The position numbers and the translations under genes were made by a program. This document shows, one piece after another, positions 8,579 to 18,207 of a stretch of DNA of 64,000 bases. The stretch's first letter is position 1; each line of letters starts with the position of its first letter. The stretch lies in contig NZ_JARSBN010000003.1 of assembly GCF_029624125.1 (NCBI RefSeq), positions 124,001 to 188,000 on the forward strand, given 5' to 3'. The DNA comes from Winogradskyella marincola. GTDB taxonomy: Bacteria > Bacteroidota > Bacteroidia > Flavobacteriales > Flavobacteriaceae. The notes beneath the pieces are model-generated. The model made no database searches and had not been told where the DNA came from. It saw only the letters and a program-made list of their open reading frames with translations.

Positions 8579-9670
8579 TTATTCAATCAACAAGCGTTTT
8601 CTTATAGTATTTTTTCCATTGGTATCTTCAATGGTTATGAGGTATATTCCAGAAGTTAAATCTGAAACATCAATATGTTTTTTGCTTGATGCTTTTACCA
8701 ACTGACCTGTTATATTATAGATTTTAGTTTGAAGATTATCTTCGCTCAATGTAATTTGGGTTTTAGCTGGATTAGGATAAAATGAAATCGATGTCAATTC
8801 AGTTTCATTCACAGAAAGGGTAGAGGTATTGAAGCTATACAAAGCTGGTTGAAGAGCACCATTTTCTTCTGCTGTTATGTAATATTCTTCAGCATTTATT
8901 GGACATATACCTTCAATTTGAAACGAATAATTTTCTGGTACAGCAATAGAGGTTTTTGTAACTGTTCCGTTAGAGAATAATCCAGAATTAAATCCAGTTA
9001 ATTCAATCAAAAATGCACCATTACCATCAAATCCTGTGATAATAATTTCGTTACTTAATATGTTGAATGTAGCTCCAGATACCAAACCACCTGCTGTAAT
9101 ACTATCAACCATAGAAATGCTATGTGAACCAGGCGTTTTTGGTAATTCGTAAATATTGGTATTGCCATCTAGCCAATTTCTGGTAAATACATAAAGGCTG
9201 TTATTATAATGTATTAAACTCTCTGCATCAAAGTTGGTAGCAAACGGACTCGTTGTAAAATCTGTTTGGTCAGCATAGCTAAAATTGATGACATCTGCGG
9301 TAACAGAAGTGTTATTCAAATAATCTGAAATTGCGATTCTATAAACCTTTAAATCGGTTCTATCTCCTTCATAATTACCAAAATCTCCAATATATATGTA
9401 AGTATCATCTTGTGTAAGATCTTCCCAATCTACATTAGTAGCGTTAGTAATGGTTACAGTTCGTGTTACATTTCCAGTAGAAAGATCTATATCAAAAAGT
9501 TGGTTGGTATTTGCACTGTCGTTGTGTGTAATCAGTGTATTGTTAATATACAATAATCCTGAAGTTTCATTAACAGTTGTATCTAAACCTGTTTCTAATA
9601 TGAATTGTTGTGCGCTGATAGAAATAAAGGACAACAAGCAAAATATGGTAAAATTGAGAATTGACTTCAT
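8579..9670 (-). CDS. T9SS-secreted protein with type A sorting domain
   Basis: 363 residues. A Sec signal peptide (ILNFTIFCLLSFISISAQ) is followed by about 250 residues of repeated beta-strand segments (LFDIDLSTGNVTRTVTI, YIYIGDFGN, VYRIAISDY), suggesting a beta-propeller-like secreted protein. The last 70 residues are a type IX secretion sorting domain (ISFYPNPAKTQITL, IYNITGQLVK, SDLTSGIYLITI, KRLLIE). It is exported to the surface or medium by the Por/T9SS machinery. The enzymatic role is unknown. Its stop codon abuts the holA stop; the genes are convergent with no terminator between them. Confidence 0.88.
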   Translation of the reverse strand: MKSILNFTIFCLLSFISISAQQFILETGLDTTVNETSGLLYINNTLITHNDSANTNQLFDIDLSTGNVTRTVTITNATNVDWEDLTQDDTYIYIGDFGNYEGDRTDLKVYRIAISDYLNNTSVTADVINFSYADQTDFTTSPFATNFDAESLIHYNNSLYVFTRNWLDGNTNIYELPKTPGSHSISMVDSITAGGLVSGATFNILSNEIIITGFDGNGAFLIELTGFNSGLFSNGTVTKTSIAVPENYSFQIEGICPINAEEYYITAEENGALQPALYSFNTSTLSVNETELTSISFYPNPAKTQITLSEDNLQTKIYNITGQLVKASSKKHIDVSDLTSGIYLITIEDTNGKNTIRKRLLIE

Positions 9671-9691
9671 AACTGAAAATTAAGACTTAAA

Positions 9692-10204
9692 CTATAGTTC
9701 TCTGTAATAATGCAATAATTCTTCGTCTGAGGTTGGTAATACTCCTGTGCCTTTTAGTTTTAATCCTAACCGTTCTATTAACTTTCTTGAGGCTAAATTT
9801 TCTTCCAAAGTGTATGCGCTAAGTTTAGTGAGACCATAGTTGTTTTTCAGTAGTTCTATAAGCGCAGATGTTGCTTCAAACGCATAGCCTTTTCCTTCGT
9901 TAGATGGCAAAAACGCAAAACCAATATCTGGTATTTCTATGCCTTCTCTGTGGTAAACACCGCATGTACCAAGTTTTATGTTATCAGATTTTCTAATAAC
10001 TACAAAATTGCCATAACCATGAGTTGCTATTTGTGGTAATGCTTTTTCTTTAATGTATGCCTCTGCATCTTCTTCAGACTTTATATTTCTGTCACCAATA
10101 AATTGAATCCATTTTGGCGAATTCATTAATTCTAAAATGAATGGAGCATCATCTGTTGTTATTGGTCTAATGTAAAGACGTTGGGTATTGAAAGAATCTT
10201 TCAC
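9692..10204 (-). CDS. GNAT family N-acetyltransferase (RimJ/RimL type)
   Basis: 170 residues with the Acetyltransf_3 layout: TQRLYIRPITTDDAPFILELMNSPKW at the N-terminus, GTCGVYHREGIEIPDIGFAF in the central sheet, and the acetyl-CoA loop PSNEGKGYAFEA. The segment SAYTLEENLASRKLIERLG is the usual second half. Substrate (protein N-terminus or small molecule) is not predictable. Confidence 0.85.
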   Translation of the reverse strand: MKDSFNTQRLYIRPITTDDAPFILELMNSPKWIQFIGDRNIKSEEDAEAYIKEKALPQIATHGYGNFVVIRKSDNIKLGTCGVYHREGIEIPDIGFAFLPSNEGKGYAFEATSALIELLKNNYGLTKLSAYTLEENLASRKLIERLGLKLKGTGVLPTSDEELLHYYREL

Positions 10205-10299
10205 AGTTCAATTAATATGAATACATTATTATTCTATTGGCTCGGAAAACCTTATTTTTACTTCCTTAAAAAAGTTTTTTCAATATACAGAATTTATAC

Positions 10300-11865
10300 A
10301 TGAAATTATTCTCAAAAGAACAAATATACGAAGGAGATAAACTCACTACCGAACGTCAAAAAATTTCTTCTACCGATTTAATGGAGCGTGCAGGAACACA
10401 AATTTTTAATTGGATTCATATGCGAATGCAAGGTGCGCAAGTACCAATACATGTGTTTTGTGGAATAGGTAATAATGGTGGAGATGGATTGGTGTTGGCA
10501 AGACATTTGTTAACTCATGGTTATAATGTAATTACTTACATTGTAAATTGTAGTGATAAGCGTTCTAAGGATTTTTTAATTAACTATGATAGAATAAAAA
10601 ATGTAACCAAAGATTGGCCTGTAATGTTGAGTTGTGGTGCCGATTTCTCAGATGTAGTTATAGATGAGAGAGATATTATAGTTGACGCTGTTTTTGGTAT
10701 AGGTCTTAACCGTCAGCCAAATGAATGGGTGCAAGAATTGTTTCAAAAATGGAGAGCATCTAAAGCATTTACCTTATCTGTAGATATTCCTTCTGGTTTA
10801 TATACAGACAAACCAATAGAAGATGAAAATGCTGTAGTGCACGCTAACTACACCTTAAGTTTTCAGTCACCAAAATTGATATTCTTCTTACCAGAAACTT
10901 CAAAATTTACAGTACAATGGGAAGCCTTAGATATAGGTATAGATCGTGATTATTTAATGCAAACCGAAACTGAAGTTGAATTAATTTCAAAATATGAAGT
11001 CTTACCATTATACAAACCAAGAGAAAAATTTTCTCACAAAGGAGATTTTGGGCATGCTTTGGTGATAGGTGGTAGTTATGGAAAAATTGGCGCAGTTAAT
11101 TTAGCCAGTAGAGCTACTTTAAGTGTTGGTGCAGGTTTGGTTACTGCCTATATTCCAAGATGTGGTTATCACAGTATGCAGGCATCTTTTCCAGAGGCGA
11201 TGGTAATTACAGATAAAGATGAAGAAAATATTTCAGAGATTTCATACAGTATAGAGCCTAATGTTATTGGTGTTGGTGTAGGTTTAGGTACAGCAGAAAA
11301 GACGGTTAACGCATTAGAGTCTTTTTTTAAAACAAACAAAACGCAATTGGTTATAGATGCAGATGGACTAAACATCTTGTCTAAAAAGAAAGAATTACTA
11401 AAGTTATTACCAGAACAAACTGTGCTAACTCCACATCCAAAAGAACTAGAACGATTAGTAGGTGAGTGGTCAGACGATTTTGATAAGCTTAAAAAAACTA
11501 AAGAATTTTCTAAAACATATAACGTCATTGTTGTTATAAAAGGAGCAAACACAATTACAGTTTTTGGAGACAAGCTTTATATAAATACCACAGGAAATCC
11601 AGGAATGGCAACTGCTGGTACAGGTGATGTTTTAACAGGAATTATAACAGGCTTAATTGCTCAAGGTTACGAGCCATTAGCTGCAACTATTTTTGGAGTG
11701 TATTTACACGGAAAATCAGCTGATATCTCTTTGGAAGAATACGGTTATCAAAGCTTAATAGCAAGCCATATTATAGAAACTCTAGGCGAAGCTTATATAG
11801 ACTTATTCAAACAACCAGAACAAGAGCAGCAACAGCAAGAGCAACAAGAACAAAATGCACAATAA
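10300..11865 (+). CDS. nnr: Bifunctional NAD(P)H-hydrate epimerase / ADP-dependent dehydratase
   Basis: 521 residues repairing hydrated NAD(P)H. The N-terminal YjeF_N epimerase domain (about 1-215) has GIGNNGGDGLVLARHL and the acidic VDAVFGIG. The C-terminal ribokinase-like dehydratase (about 230-500) has FGHALVIGGSYGKIGA, DADGLNIL, LTPHPKELERL and GTGDVLTG with the catalytic Asp. Fusion of both activities is usual in bacteria. The last 14 residues are a glutamine/glutamate-rich tail (CAA/CAG codons) not needed for the fold. A terminator follows immediately. Confidence 0.9.
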   Translation: MKLFSKEQIYEGDKLTTERQKISSTDLMERAGTQIFNWIHMRMQGAQVPIHVFCGIGNNGGDGLVLARHLLTHGYNVITYIVNCSDKRSKDFLINYDRIKNVTKDWPVMLSCGADFSDVVIDERDIIVDAVFGIGLNRQPNEWVQELFQKWRASKAFTLSVDIPSGLYTDKPIEDENAVVHANYTLSFQSPKLIFFLPETSKFTVQWEALDIGIDRDYLMQTETEVELISKYEVLPLYKPREKFSHKGDFGHALVIGGSYGKIGAVNLASRATLSVGAGLVTAYIPRCGYHSMQASFPEAMVITDKDEENISEISYSIEPNVIGVGVGLGTAEKTVNALESFFKTNKTQLVIDADGLNILSKKKELLKLLPEQTVLTPHPKELERLVGEWSDDFDKLKKTKEFSKTYNVIVVIKGANTITVFGDKLYINTTGNPGMATAGTGDVLTGIITGLIAQGYEPLAATIFGVYLHGKSADISLEEYGYQSLIASHIIETLGEAYIDLFKQPEQEQQQQEQQEQNAQ

Positions 11866-11896
11866 AAAAAAGCCTTCATTATGAAGGCTTTTTTTA
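11865..11896. terminator. Bidirectional terminator between nnr and the TlpA-like gene
   Basis: Stem AGCCTTCA / TGAAGGCT with a TTA loop, A-run before and T-run after; it serves both converging genes. Confidence 0.85.
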
Positions 11897-11897
11897 G

Positions 11898-13250
11898 TTA
11901 AATATTTAGTTCTTTAAATAGTTCTACAAGTTTTGGATTTGATGGTCTAGGAGCATCAGCGCTAACTATATTTCCATCAGGATCAATTAAAATAAATCTA
12001 GGTATACCTTCAATGGCATAATCTTTTACAAACTGAGAATTCCAATCGTTATCAGCCATTAATTGAATACCACCTAATTCTTTGTTTTTCACCATTTCTA
12101 CCCATGTATTGTGCGCAGATGCTTTATCAATAGATGTACTTACAAAGGCAATATTTTTGCCATGAAATTGCTTTTCAACCTCTTTTAAAGAAGGGATTTC
12201 TCTTATGCATGGTCCACACCAAGTTGCCCAAACATCTACATAGACGTATTTTCCTTTTAAATCTTTTAGCGAAGTTGTGCCACCTTTATGGTTTTCATAT
12301 TCAACAAAAGCAGGAGAAGGCATTCCCTTAGCAAGTTTAGAAACTTTATCGTATTTAGCAGTTATTTCCTCTTTGTATTTTTCATCAGAAGATAGCTTCA
12401 TGATGCCATCGTAAAAGGCTTTAAGATTTTCGTTACTTGGAGAAATATCGTAACGTAAGCTTTTAGAGAAATCTTCTTTTAAATCATCGATACCAGCATT
12501 ACTAACTTCATCAAAAATTAAAGATGGATTATCGCTATCTCTTAATTTTTTAGCATAATGGCTTTGTACTAACCTTTTGTAACTATCTAAAGCTTCATAA
12601 TCTTTACTATTGTTATAATCAATAGAACTAAAACGTGTCATGAAATCATCAGAAGCTTTAAATTCAGCTTTTTTGGCAAAATGTTTATGATAACTAGGAT
12701 AGTTTAAAAGATTTATAAGGTAATCATAATCAATGTTCTTCTTCTCTGTGGTTTTAAACTCGGAAGAAAGATTCTCTTTACTTTCTAATGATTTAACTTT
12801 ACTATTTTTTAAATCTTCCATTACTGCTATAAACTCAGGCTCTTCCATAGCATAAACTTTAGAGATGTCTATATCTGCTTTCTCTTCAATTAAAATTTTT
12901 TCGGCTAAGAAATTGTTTTTGCCAGAACCAATACCTGAGTATTTAATGGTTTCATCAAACTCTTTAGTGTCTAATGAAACGTTAATACTATCACCTTTTT
13001 CTAAATACATGTAGGCTACTTCTCTGCCATGATCTAGATTATAGTATCCGTTTTCTACAGTTAATGTGTCAGAAAACGTACCATCTTGTTCAAGTTGAAT
13101 TTCTTTGATTTTTTCTCTTCCTTGGAAAACTGAAACCGATTTTACAGTTGGGTTTTCAATTTTACCAGAAAATAAAACATAGTCTATTTTAGGTTCCTCT
13201 TTGCAGGCAAACAAGGTTGTGACGATACTTAATGTTAGTAGTCTTTTCAT
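11898..13250 (-). CDS. TlpA-like thioredoxin-fold lipoprotein with DUF4369-type N-domain
   Basis: 450 residues from the ATG at 13250. The N-terminus MKRLLTLSIVTTLFAC is a lipoprotein signal (Cys16). Residues about 25-110 resemble the DUF4369 beta domain, a helical middle follows, and residues about 315-450 are a TlpA/ResA thioredoxin domain with W344-C-G-P-C348 and a cis-proline in EGIPRF. It probably reduces or relays disulfides in the periplasm. An in-frame ATG at 13274 exists but lies within the promoter -7 box, so 13250 is preferred. Confidence 0.87.
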   Translation of the reverse strand: MKRLLTLSIVTTLFACKEEPKIDYVLFSGKIENPTVKSVSVFQGREKIKEIQLEQDGTFSDTLTVENGYYNLDHGREVAYMYLEKGDSINVSLDTKEFDETIKYSGIGSGKNNFLAEKILIEEKADIDISKVYAMEEPEFIAVMEDLKNSKVKSLESKENLSSEFKTTEKKNIDYDYLINLLNYPSYHKHFAKKAEFKASDDFMTRFSSIDYNNSKDYEALDSYKRLVQSHYAKKLRDSDNPSLIFDEVSNAGIDDLKEDFSKSLRYDISPSNENLKAFYDGIMKLSSDEKYKEEITAKYDKVSKLAKGMPSPAFVEYENHKGGTTSLKDLKGKYVYVDVWATWCGPCIREIPSLKEVEKQFHGKNIAFVSTSIDKASAHNTWVEMVKNKELGGIQLMADNDWNSQFVKDYAIEGIPRFILIDPDGNIVSADAPRPSNPKLVELFKELNI

Positions 13251-13271
13251 ACTTTTGAATTTGATTGTTAT

Positions 13272-13302
13272 CAAAAATAAGCATTGAATATTTCATTTTC
13301 AA
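13272..13302 (-). promoter_or_regulatory. Bacteroidetes promoter for the TlpA-like gene
   Basis: Minus-strand TTG (13300-13302), 20-base spacer, TATTTTTG (13272-13279). This fits the TTTG-N17-23-TAnnTTTG consensus and predicts transcription starting near 13265, fifteen bases before the ATG at 13250. Confidence 0.7.
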
Positions 13303-13376
13303 GAAAGTAGGAATTATTAACAATTTCTTGTAAAACCAAAAAATATTCTCAATTTTGAAGCTTACAAATTTCAACT

Positions 13377-14912
13377 ATGGATAGCTATCACATTATATCA
13401 TCAGACGCGTTAGACATTGTCACTATTTACAATATTTTTAAGGATAATAAGAAACTTAAACTTTCAGAGTCGGCAATTCAAAATATAGAAAAATGTAAAG
13501 CTTATCTCGATAACAAATTAGCCAATAACAAAAAGCCAATGTATGGTATTAATACTGGCTTTGGCTCGTTATATAACGTTAAGATTTCAGAAAAAGACTT
13601 AACTAAATTACAGGAGAATTTGGTAATGTCTCATGCATGTGGCACTGGTGACCGAGTACCAGAATCTGTAGTTAAGGTAATGTTGTTATTAAAAATACAA
13701 TCCTTAAGTTATGGTCATAGTGGAGTACAACTAAAAACAGTAGAGCGATTAATAGAATTTTTTAATAATGATATTTTTCCGTTTGTATATACACAAGGCT
13801 CATTAGGTGCTTCGGGTGATTTAGCACCATTAGCGCACTTAGCTTTACCGTTGTTAGGAAAAGGAAGTGTTGTGCATGATGGCGAAAATTATGAAGCTTC
13901 AGAATTATTGAAAAAATTTAATTGGGAACCTATAAAACTTGAAGCAAAAGAAGGTCTTGCGCTTTTAAACGGTACCCAATTTATGAGTGCGTATGGTGTG
14001 TACTTATTATTAATGTCTCATAAGACGTCTTATTTAGCTGATATCATTTCGGCAATATCTTTAGATGCTTTTGATGGCAGATTAGATCCATTTCATGATT
14101 TAGTACATGATGTAAGACCACATCCAGGACAACGTAAAGTAGCAAAACGTTTTAACGAACTTTTAGAAGGTAGCGAATTAATTACCAGAGAAAAAGAGCA
14201 TGTACAAGATCCATATTCATTTAGATGTATACCTCAAGTTCATGGAGCTACAAAAGATACTTTAGATTTTGTAGAGAAAGTAATTTTAACAGAAATCAAT
14301 TCTGTAACAGATAACCCAAATATTTTTTCTGAAGAGGATTTAATTATTTCAGGAGGAAATTTTCATGGACAGCCTTTGGCTTTGGCTCTGGATTATTTAA
14401 AAATAGCTATGGCAGAAATAGGCAATATTTCTGAACGAAGAATATTTCAGTTAGTCTCAGGATTACGAGGTTTACCAGCATTTTTAGTAGACAATCCAGG
14501 ATTAAATTCAGGCTTTATGATTCCGCAATATACAGCTGCAAGTATTGTAAGTGCCAATAAGCAATTAGCATCACCAGCAAGTATAGATAGTATTGTGTCT
14601 AGTAATGGACAAGAGGATCATGTAAGTATGGGAGCCAATGCTGCTACACAGGCTTATAATCTTGTTAGAAATGTTGAGCGTGTTATTGCTATAGAATTGA
14701 TGAATGCTTCTCAGGCATTAGAGTTTAGAAGACCTATGAAAACGTCTCCATTATTAGAATCTTTCTTAGAGCACTACAGAAAGGTTGTGCCATTTATAAA
14801 AGAAGATCAAGTATTGCATGATGATATAGAAACTTCTATTCAGTTTTTAAAAGATGTTGATATCGAAGTAGAGGAGCTCTTTTTAAATAACTATGGTGTA
14901 GAGAAACACTAA
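13377..14912 (+). CDS. hutH: Histidine ammonia-lyase
   Basis: 511 residues; deaminates L-histidine to urocanate. The autocatalytic MIO cofactor forms from A145-S146-G147 in GSLGASGDLAPLAHL. YGINTGFG (57-64), NGTQFMSAYG and the C-terminal EDHVSMGANAA are the expected active-site regions. The length is normal for HutH. It stands alone, between a divergently transcribed lipoprotein gene and a convergent small gene; hutG and hutI are about 46-49 kb away. Confidence 0.92.
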   Translation: MDSYHIISSDALDIVTIYNIFKDNKKLKLSESAIQNIEKCKAYLDNKLANNKKPMYGINTGFGSLYNVKISEKDLTKLQENLVMSHACGTGDRVPESVVKVMLLLKIQSLSYGHSGVQLKTVERLIEFFNNDIFPFVYTQGSLGASGDLAPLAHLALPLLGKGSVVHDGENYEASELLKKFNWEPIKLEAKEGLALLNGTQFMSAYGVYLLLMSHKTSYLADIISAISLDAFDGRLDPFHDLVHDVRPHPGQRKVAKRFNELLEGSELITREKEHVQDPYSFRCIPQVHGATKDTLDFVEKVILTEINSVTDNPNIFSEEDLIISGGNFHGQPLALALDYLKIAMAEIGNISERRIFQLVSGLRGLPAFLVDNPGLNSGFMIPQYTAASIVSANKQLASPASIDSIVSSNGQEDHVSMGANAATQAYNLVRNVERVIAIELMNASQALEFRRPMKTSPLLESFLEHYRKVVPFIKEDQVLHDDIETSIQFLKDVDIEVEELFLNNYGVEKH

Positions 14913-14934
14913 TGGTATTTAAAAAAAAGATATG

Positions 14935-15336
14935 CTAAGAACCTTTTTCTATAAGGTTTTTAGCCCAAGTTATAGCATCATCTAATTCACTAAAAATTTC
15001 AAAAGGTTTTCCAAAAAATAGGCGCTCAATTTTGGCATTGTTTTTTGAAACATAATCATCTGAAACCACAGCAAATCCTGTAAGGTTTTTGGCTGTAGTG
15101 GTTTTTGGGTAAACATGAGGATCTACAGAGTAAGAGTGTATTCTGTGTGTTATATAAACATAAGGAGTTTCATAATGTTCGTCCATAATGTTTATCAACT
15201 TTTGATTGATTTCATGGTCTATATGTTCACCTTCGTTAATAACTGCGATTACATAACTGTCGTAAAAAGATAGTGTGCAGAAATTTAGTTTTAAAATAGT
15301 TTCTAGCATGCTATTAATTGTTTTAGGGGAATTCAA
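14935..15336 (-). CDS. Conserved hypothetical, possibly STAS/SpoIIAA-like fold
   Basis: 133 residues, soluble. The strand/helix pattern (CTLSFYDSYVIAVINEG, helix DHEINQKLINIMDEHY, YVYITHRIHSYSVD, a FAVVSDDYVSKNNAKIERLFF segment, and closing helix DDAITWAKNLI) resembles the SpoIIAA/STAS-like proteins of Bacteroidetes. This is fold-pattern inference. An ATG at 15309 is a plausible alternative start because 15336 almost touches the clpC terminator. No function can be assigned. Confidence 0.6.
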   Translation of the reverse strand: MNSPKTINSMLETILKLNFCTLSFYDSYVIAVINEGEHIDHEINQKLINIMDEHYETPYVYITHRIHSYSVDPHVYPKTTTAKNLTGFAVVSDDYVSKNNAKIERLFFGKPFEIFSELDDAITWAKNLIEKGS

Positions 15337-15340
15337 AATA

Positions 15341-15372
15341 AAAAAAACTCCTTTAAAAAAGGAGTTTTTTTT
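15341..15372 (-). terminator. Intrinsic terminator of clpC
   Basis: Stem AAAACTCCTT / AAGGAGTTTT with a short A/T loop and T-runs on both strands, 20 bases after the clpC stop codon. Confidence 0.8.
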
Positions 15373-15392
15373 ATTTTATTTTTTTAATCTGT

Positions 15393-17945
15393 TTAAGATT
15401 CAGTAGGCTTGCTAGAGCTTTTTACCTTAATATTTAATTCCTCTTTTTTAGCATCTAAATCCATAGTAATTGTATCACCTTCCTGTATCTTAGAGTTAAT
15501 AATCTCTTCGGCAAGTGCATCTTCAACATACTTCTGGATCGCTCTGTTCAGAGGTCTTGCTCCATATTGTTTATCAAAACCTTTATCTGCAATGTAATCT
15601 TTAGCTTCATCTGTAAGAATAAGGTTGTAGCCTAAATCCTTGATGCGTTTTACTAGTTTTACAAGTTCAATATCAATGATTTTATTAATATCTTCTTTCT
15701 CTAAAGCATTGAATACAATAACATCATCAATTCTATTTAAAAACTCAGGAGCAAATGCTTTTTTAAGGGCATTTTCTATAACACCTTTTGCATATTCAGT
15801 CTCTTGAGATTCTTTTGCAGAGGTTCCAAAACCTACACCAGTACCAAAATCTTTAAGTTTACGAGCACCAATATTAGAAGTCATAATGATTATAGTATTT
15901 CTAAAATCGATTTTTCTTCCAAGACTATCAGTTAAATAACCGTCATCTAGTACTTGTAAAAGCATGTTGAATACATCTGGATGCGCTTTTTCAATCTCAT
16001 CTAAAAGCACTACTGCGTATGGTTTACGTCTTATTTTTTCGGTAAGCTGTCCGCCTTCTTCATAACCAACATATCCAGGAGGTGCACCAATAAGTCTAGA
16101 CACAGCGAATTTTTCCATATACTCACTCATGTCTATACGCACAAGTGCATCTGTGCTGTCAAACAACTCGTTAGCTAAAACTTTTGCTAATTGTGTTTTA
16201 CCAACACCAGTTTGTCCTAAAAAGATAAACGAACCAATAGGCTTGTTAGGATCTTTAAGACCAGCTCTATTACGCTGAATAGCTTTTACAACCTTTGCAA
16301 CAGCATTGTCTTGTCCAATAACTCTACCTTTGATAAGGTCTGGTAATTTTGCAAGTTTGTTTAGTTCTGTTTGCGCTATTTTATTTACAGGAATACCTGT
16401 CATCATAGAAATAACATCAGCTACATTGTCTTCTGTAACAATTTCTCTATGTTGCTTGGTTTCTTCTTCCCATTTTTCTTGAGCCGTTGCTAGTTCTTTT
16501 TCAAGACGTTTTTCATCATCCCTTAACTTAGCAGCTTCCTCGTATTTTTGTTTCTTAACAACACTGTTTTTAGTTTCCTTAACCTCTTCAAGTTGTTTTT
16601 CTAACTCTATAATTTGTTTAGGAACATCAATATTAGTGATGTGTACACGAGAACCTGCTTCGTCTAAAGCATCAATGGCTTTGTCTGGTAAGAAACGTTC
16701 TGTCATGTAACGGTTTGTTAACTTCACACAAGCTTCTATAGCTTCAGGAGTGTAGTCTACGTTATGATGCTCTTCGTATTTTGCTTTTATATTGTTTAAT
16801 ATTTCTATTGTTTCTTCAACAGAAGTAGGCTCAACAATAACCTTTTGGAAACGACGCTCTAGGGCACCATCTTTTTCTATATACTGTCTGTACTCATCTA
16901 ATGTTGTAGCACCTATACATTGAATTTCACCTCTTGCTAATGCAGGTTTAAACATGTTAGAAGCGTCTAAACTTCCTGTTGCTCCACCAGCACCAACAAT
17001 GGTGTGAATTTCGTCAATAAATAGAATAATATCGTCATTCTTTTCAAGCTCGTTCATAACGGCTTTCATGCGCTCTTCAAACTGACCTCTGTATTTTGTG
17101 CCAGCAACTAAGCTTGCTAAATCTAAGGTAACCACACGTTTGTTAAAAAGTGTTCTTGACACCTTTCGTTTTACAATACGTAGTGCTAAGCCTTCTGCAA
17201 TAGCAGATTTACCAACACCAGGTTCTCCTATTAGAAGAGGGTTATTCTTTTTACGTCTACTTAATATCTGAGAAACACGTTGTATTTCTTTTTCTCGACC
17301 TACTACAGGGTCTAATTTGCCTTCTTCGGCAAGTACTGTTAGATCTCTACCAAAGTTATCTAAAACAGGTGTTTTAGACTTTTTATTTGTTTTACCAGAC
17401 TGGCTACCTCCAAAAGGATTTTGCTTTGCATCCTCTTCTTCATTCATTTCATCATCAGAATATGATTCGGCTTTAGGCTCGTCTAGATAATCGTCTTCAC
17501 TTGTAATCATAGATTTAAATTCGTCTTTAACATTATCATAATCAACTTTAAGTTTATTTAATAACTTAGTCGTTGGGTCATTTTCATTTCTTAAAATACA
17601 CAACAAAAGGTGTGCAGTATTTATTGAAGTGCTTTGAAACAACTTAGCTTCTAAGAATGTTGTTTTTAAAGCGCGTTCTGCTTGCCTTGTGAGGTGCAAG
17701 TTTCTCTTTTCGTTAGATGTTGTGGCAATATTGGGATTAGCCGGACTTAGAATCTCAACTTTGCGTCTTAGGTGATTTAAATCAACCTCTAATGCGCTCA
17801 ATATATCTATAGCTTTTCCGTTGCCATCTCTTAATAGACCTAACATTAAATGTTCTGTGCCTATAAAATCGTGGCCTAAGCGTAAAGCTTCTTCTTTGCT
17901 AAATGCTATAACATCCTTAACTCTTGGGGAAAAATTATCATCCAT
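15393..17945 (-). CDS. clpC: ATP-dependent Clp protease ATP-binding subunit ClpC
   Basis: 850 residues. Two ClpN repeats (about 1-145) are followed by an acidic linker (150-175), then AAA-1 with Walker A GEPGVGKS (240-247) and Walker B ILFIDE (about 307-312). A middle domain contains the UVR-like segment QKYEEAAKLRDDEKRLEKEL (466-485). AAA-2 has GQTGVGKT (577-584) and VVLLDE (646-651), and the ClpP-docking loop GVGFG is at about 703-707. It unfolds substrates for ClpP. It is divergent from gyrA. A strong AAAGGAG lies six bases before the ATG, unusual for this phylum. Confidence 0.93.
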   Translation of the reverse strand: MDDNFSPRVKDVIAFSKEEALRLGHDFIGTEHLMLGLLRDGNGKAIDILSALEVDLNHLRRKVEILSPANPNIATTSNEKRNLHLTRQAERALKTTFLEAKLFQSTSINTAHLLLCILRNENDPTTKLLNKLKVDYDNVKDEFKSMITSEDDYLDEPKAESYSDDEMNEEEDAKQNPFGGSQSGKTNKKSKTPVLDNFGRDLTVLAEEGKLDPVVGREKEIQRVSQILSRRKKNNPLLIGEPGVGKSAIAEGLALRIVKRKVSRTLFNKRVVTLDLASLVAGTKYRGQFEERMKAVMNELEKNDDIILFIDEIHTIVGAGGATGSLDASNMFKPALARGEIQCIGATTLDEYRQYIEKDGALERRFQKVIVEPTSVEETIEILNNIKAKYEEHHNVDYTPEAIEACVKLTNRYMTERFLPDKAIDALDEAGSRVHITNIDVPKQIIELEKQLEEVKETKNSVVKKQKYEEAAKLRDDEKRLEKELATAQEKWEEETKQHREIVTEDNVADVISMMTGIPVNKIAQTELNKLAKLPDLIKGRVIGQDNAVAKVVKAIQRNRAGLKDPNKPIGSFIFLGQTGVGKTQLAKVLANELFDSTDALVRIDMSEYMEKFAVSRLIGAPPGYVGYEEGGQLTEKIRRKPYAVVLLDEIEKAHPDVFNMLLQVLDDGYLTDSLGRKIDFRNTIIIMTSNIGARKLKDFGTGVGFGTSAKESQETEYAKGVIENALKKAFAPEFLNRIDDVIVFNALEKEDINKIIDIELVKLVKRIKDLGYNLILTDEAKDYIADKGFDKQYGARPLNRAIQKYVEDALAEEIINSKIQEGDTITMDLDAKKEELNIKVKSSSKPTES

Positions 17946-17951
17946 AGTAAA

Positions 17952-17958
17952 CTCCTTT
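17952..17958 (-). promoter_or_regulatory. Strong Shine-Dalgarno site of clpC
   Basis: AAAGGAG on the minus strand, six bases before the ATG at 17945. Most genes in this window lack any recognisable SD, so this fixes the start and may mark high translation. Confidence 0.7.
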
Positions 17959-18207
17959 CTGCATTAAAAATAGTAAAAACATATTACGTATAAGGCAAAA
18001 ATCATACCTTAAATAAAATGGTTTAACGAATAGACTAAAAAAGCATTTCAAATCAAAGCAAATTCAATGATACTTATTAACGAAAAAGATATTAAAAATT
18101 GTTAATAAAAACTCCTAAAATTAGCGTTTAAAACCACTTTAAACACTACTGAAATGCTTATATTAGCACGTTTTGAAAACCTAGAAAAAATCTAATAAAT
18201 TTTATAT

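Noticed and set aside
13250..13374. Longer starts and an overlapping minus-strand frame upstream of the TlpA-like gene
   Set aside because: They lie in or above the predicted promoter (TTG-N20-TATTTTTG), and the lipoprotein signal begins at 13250.
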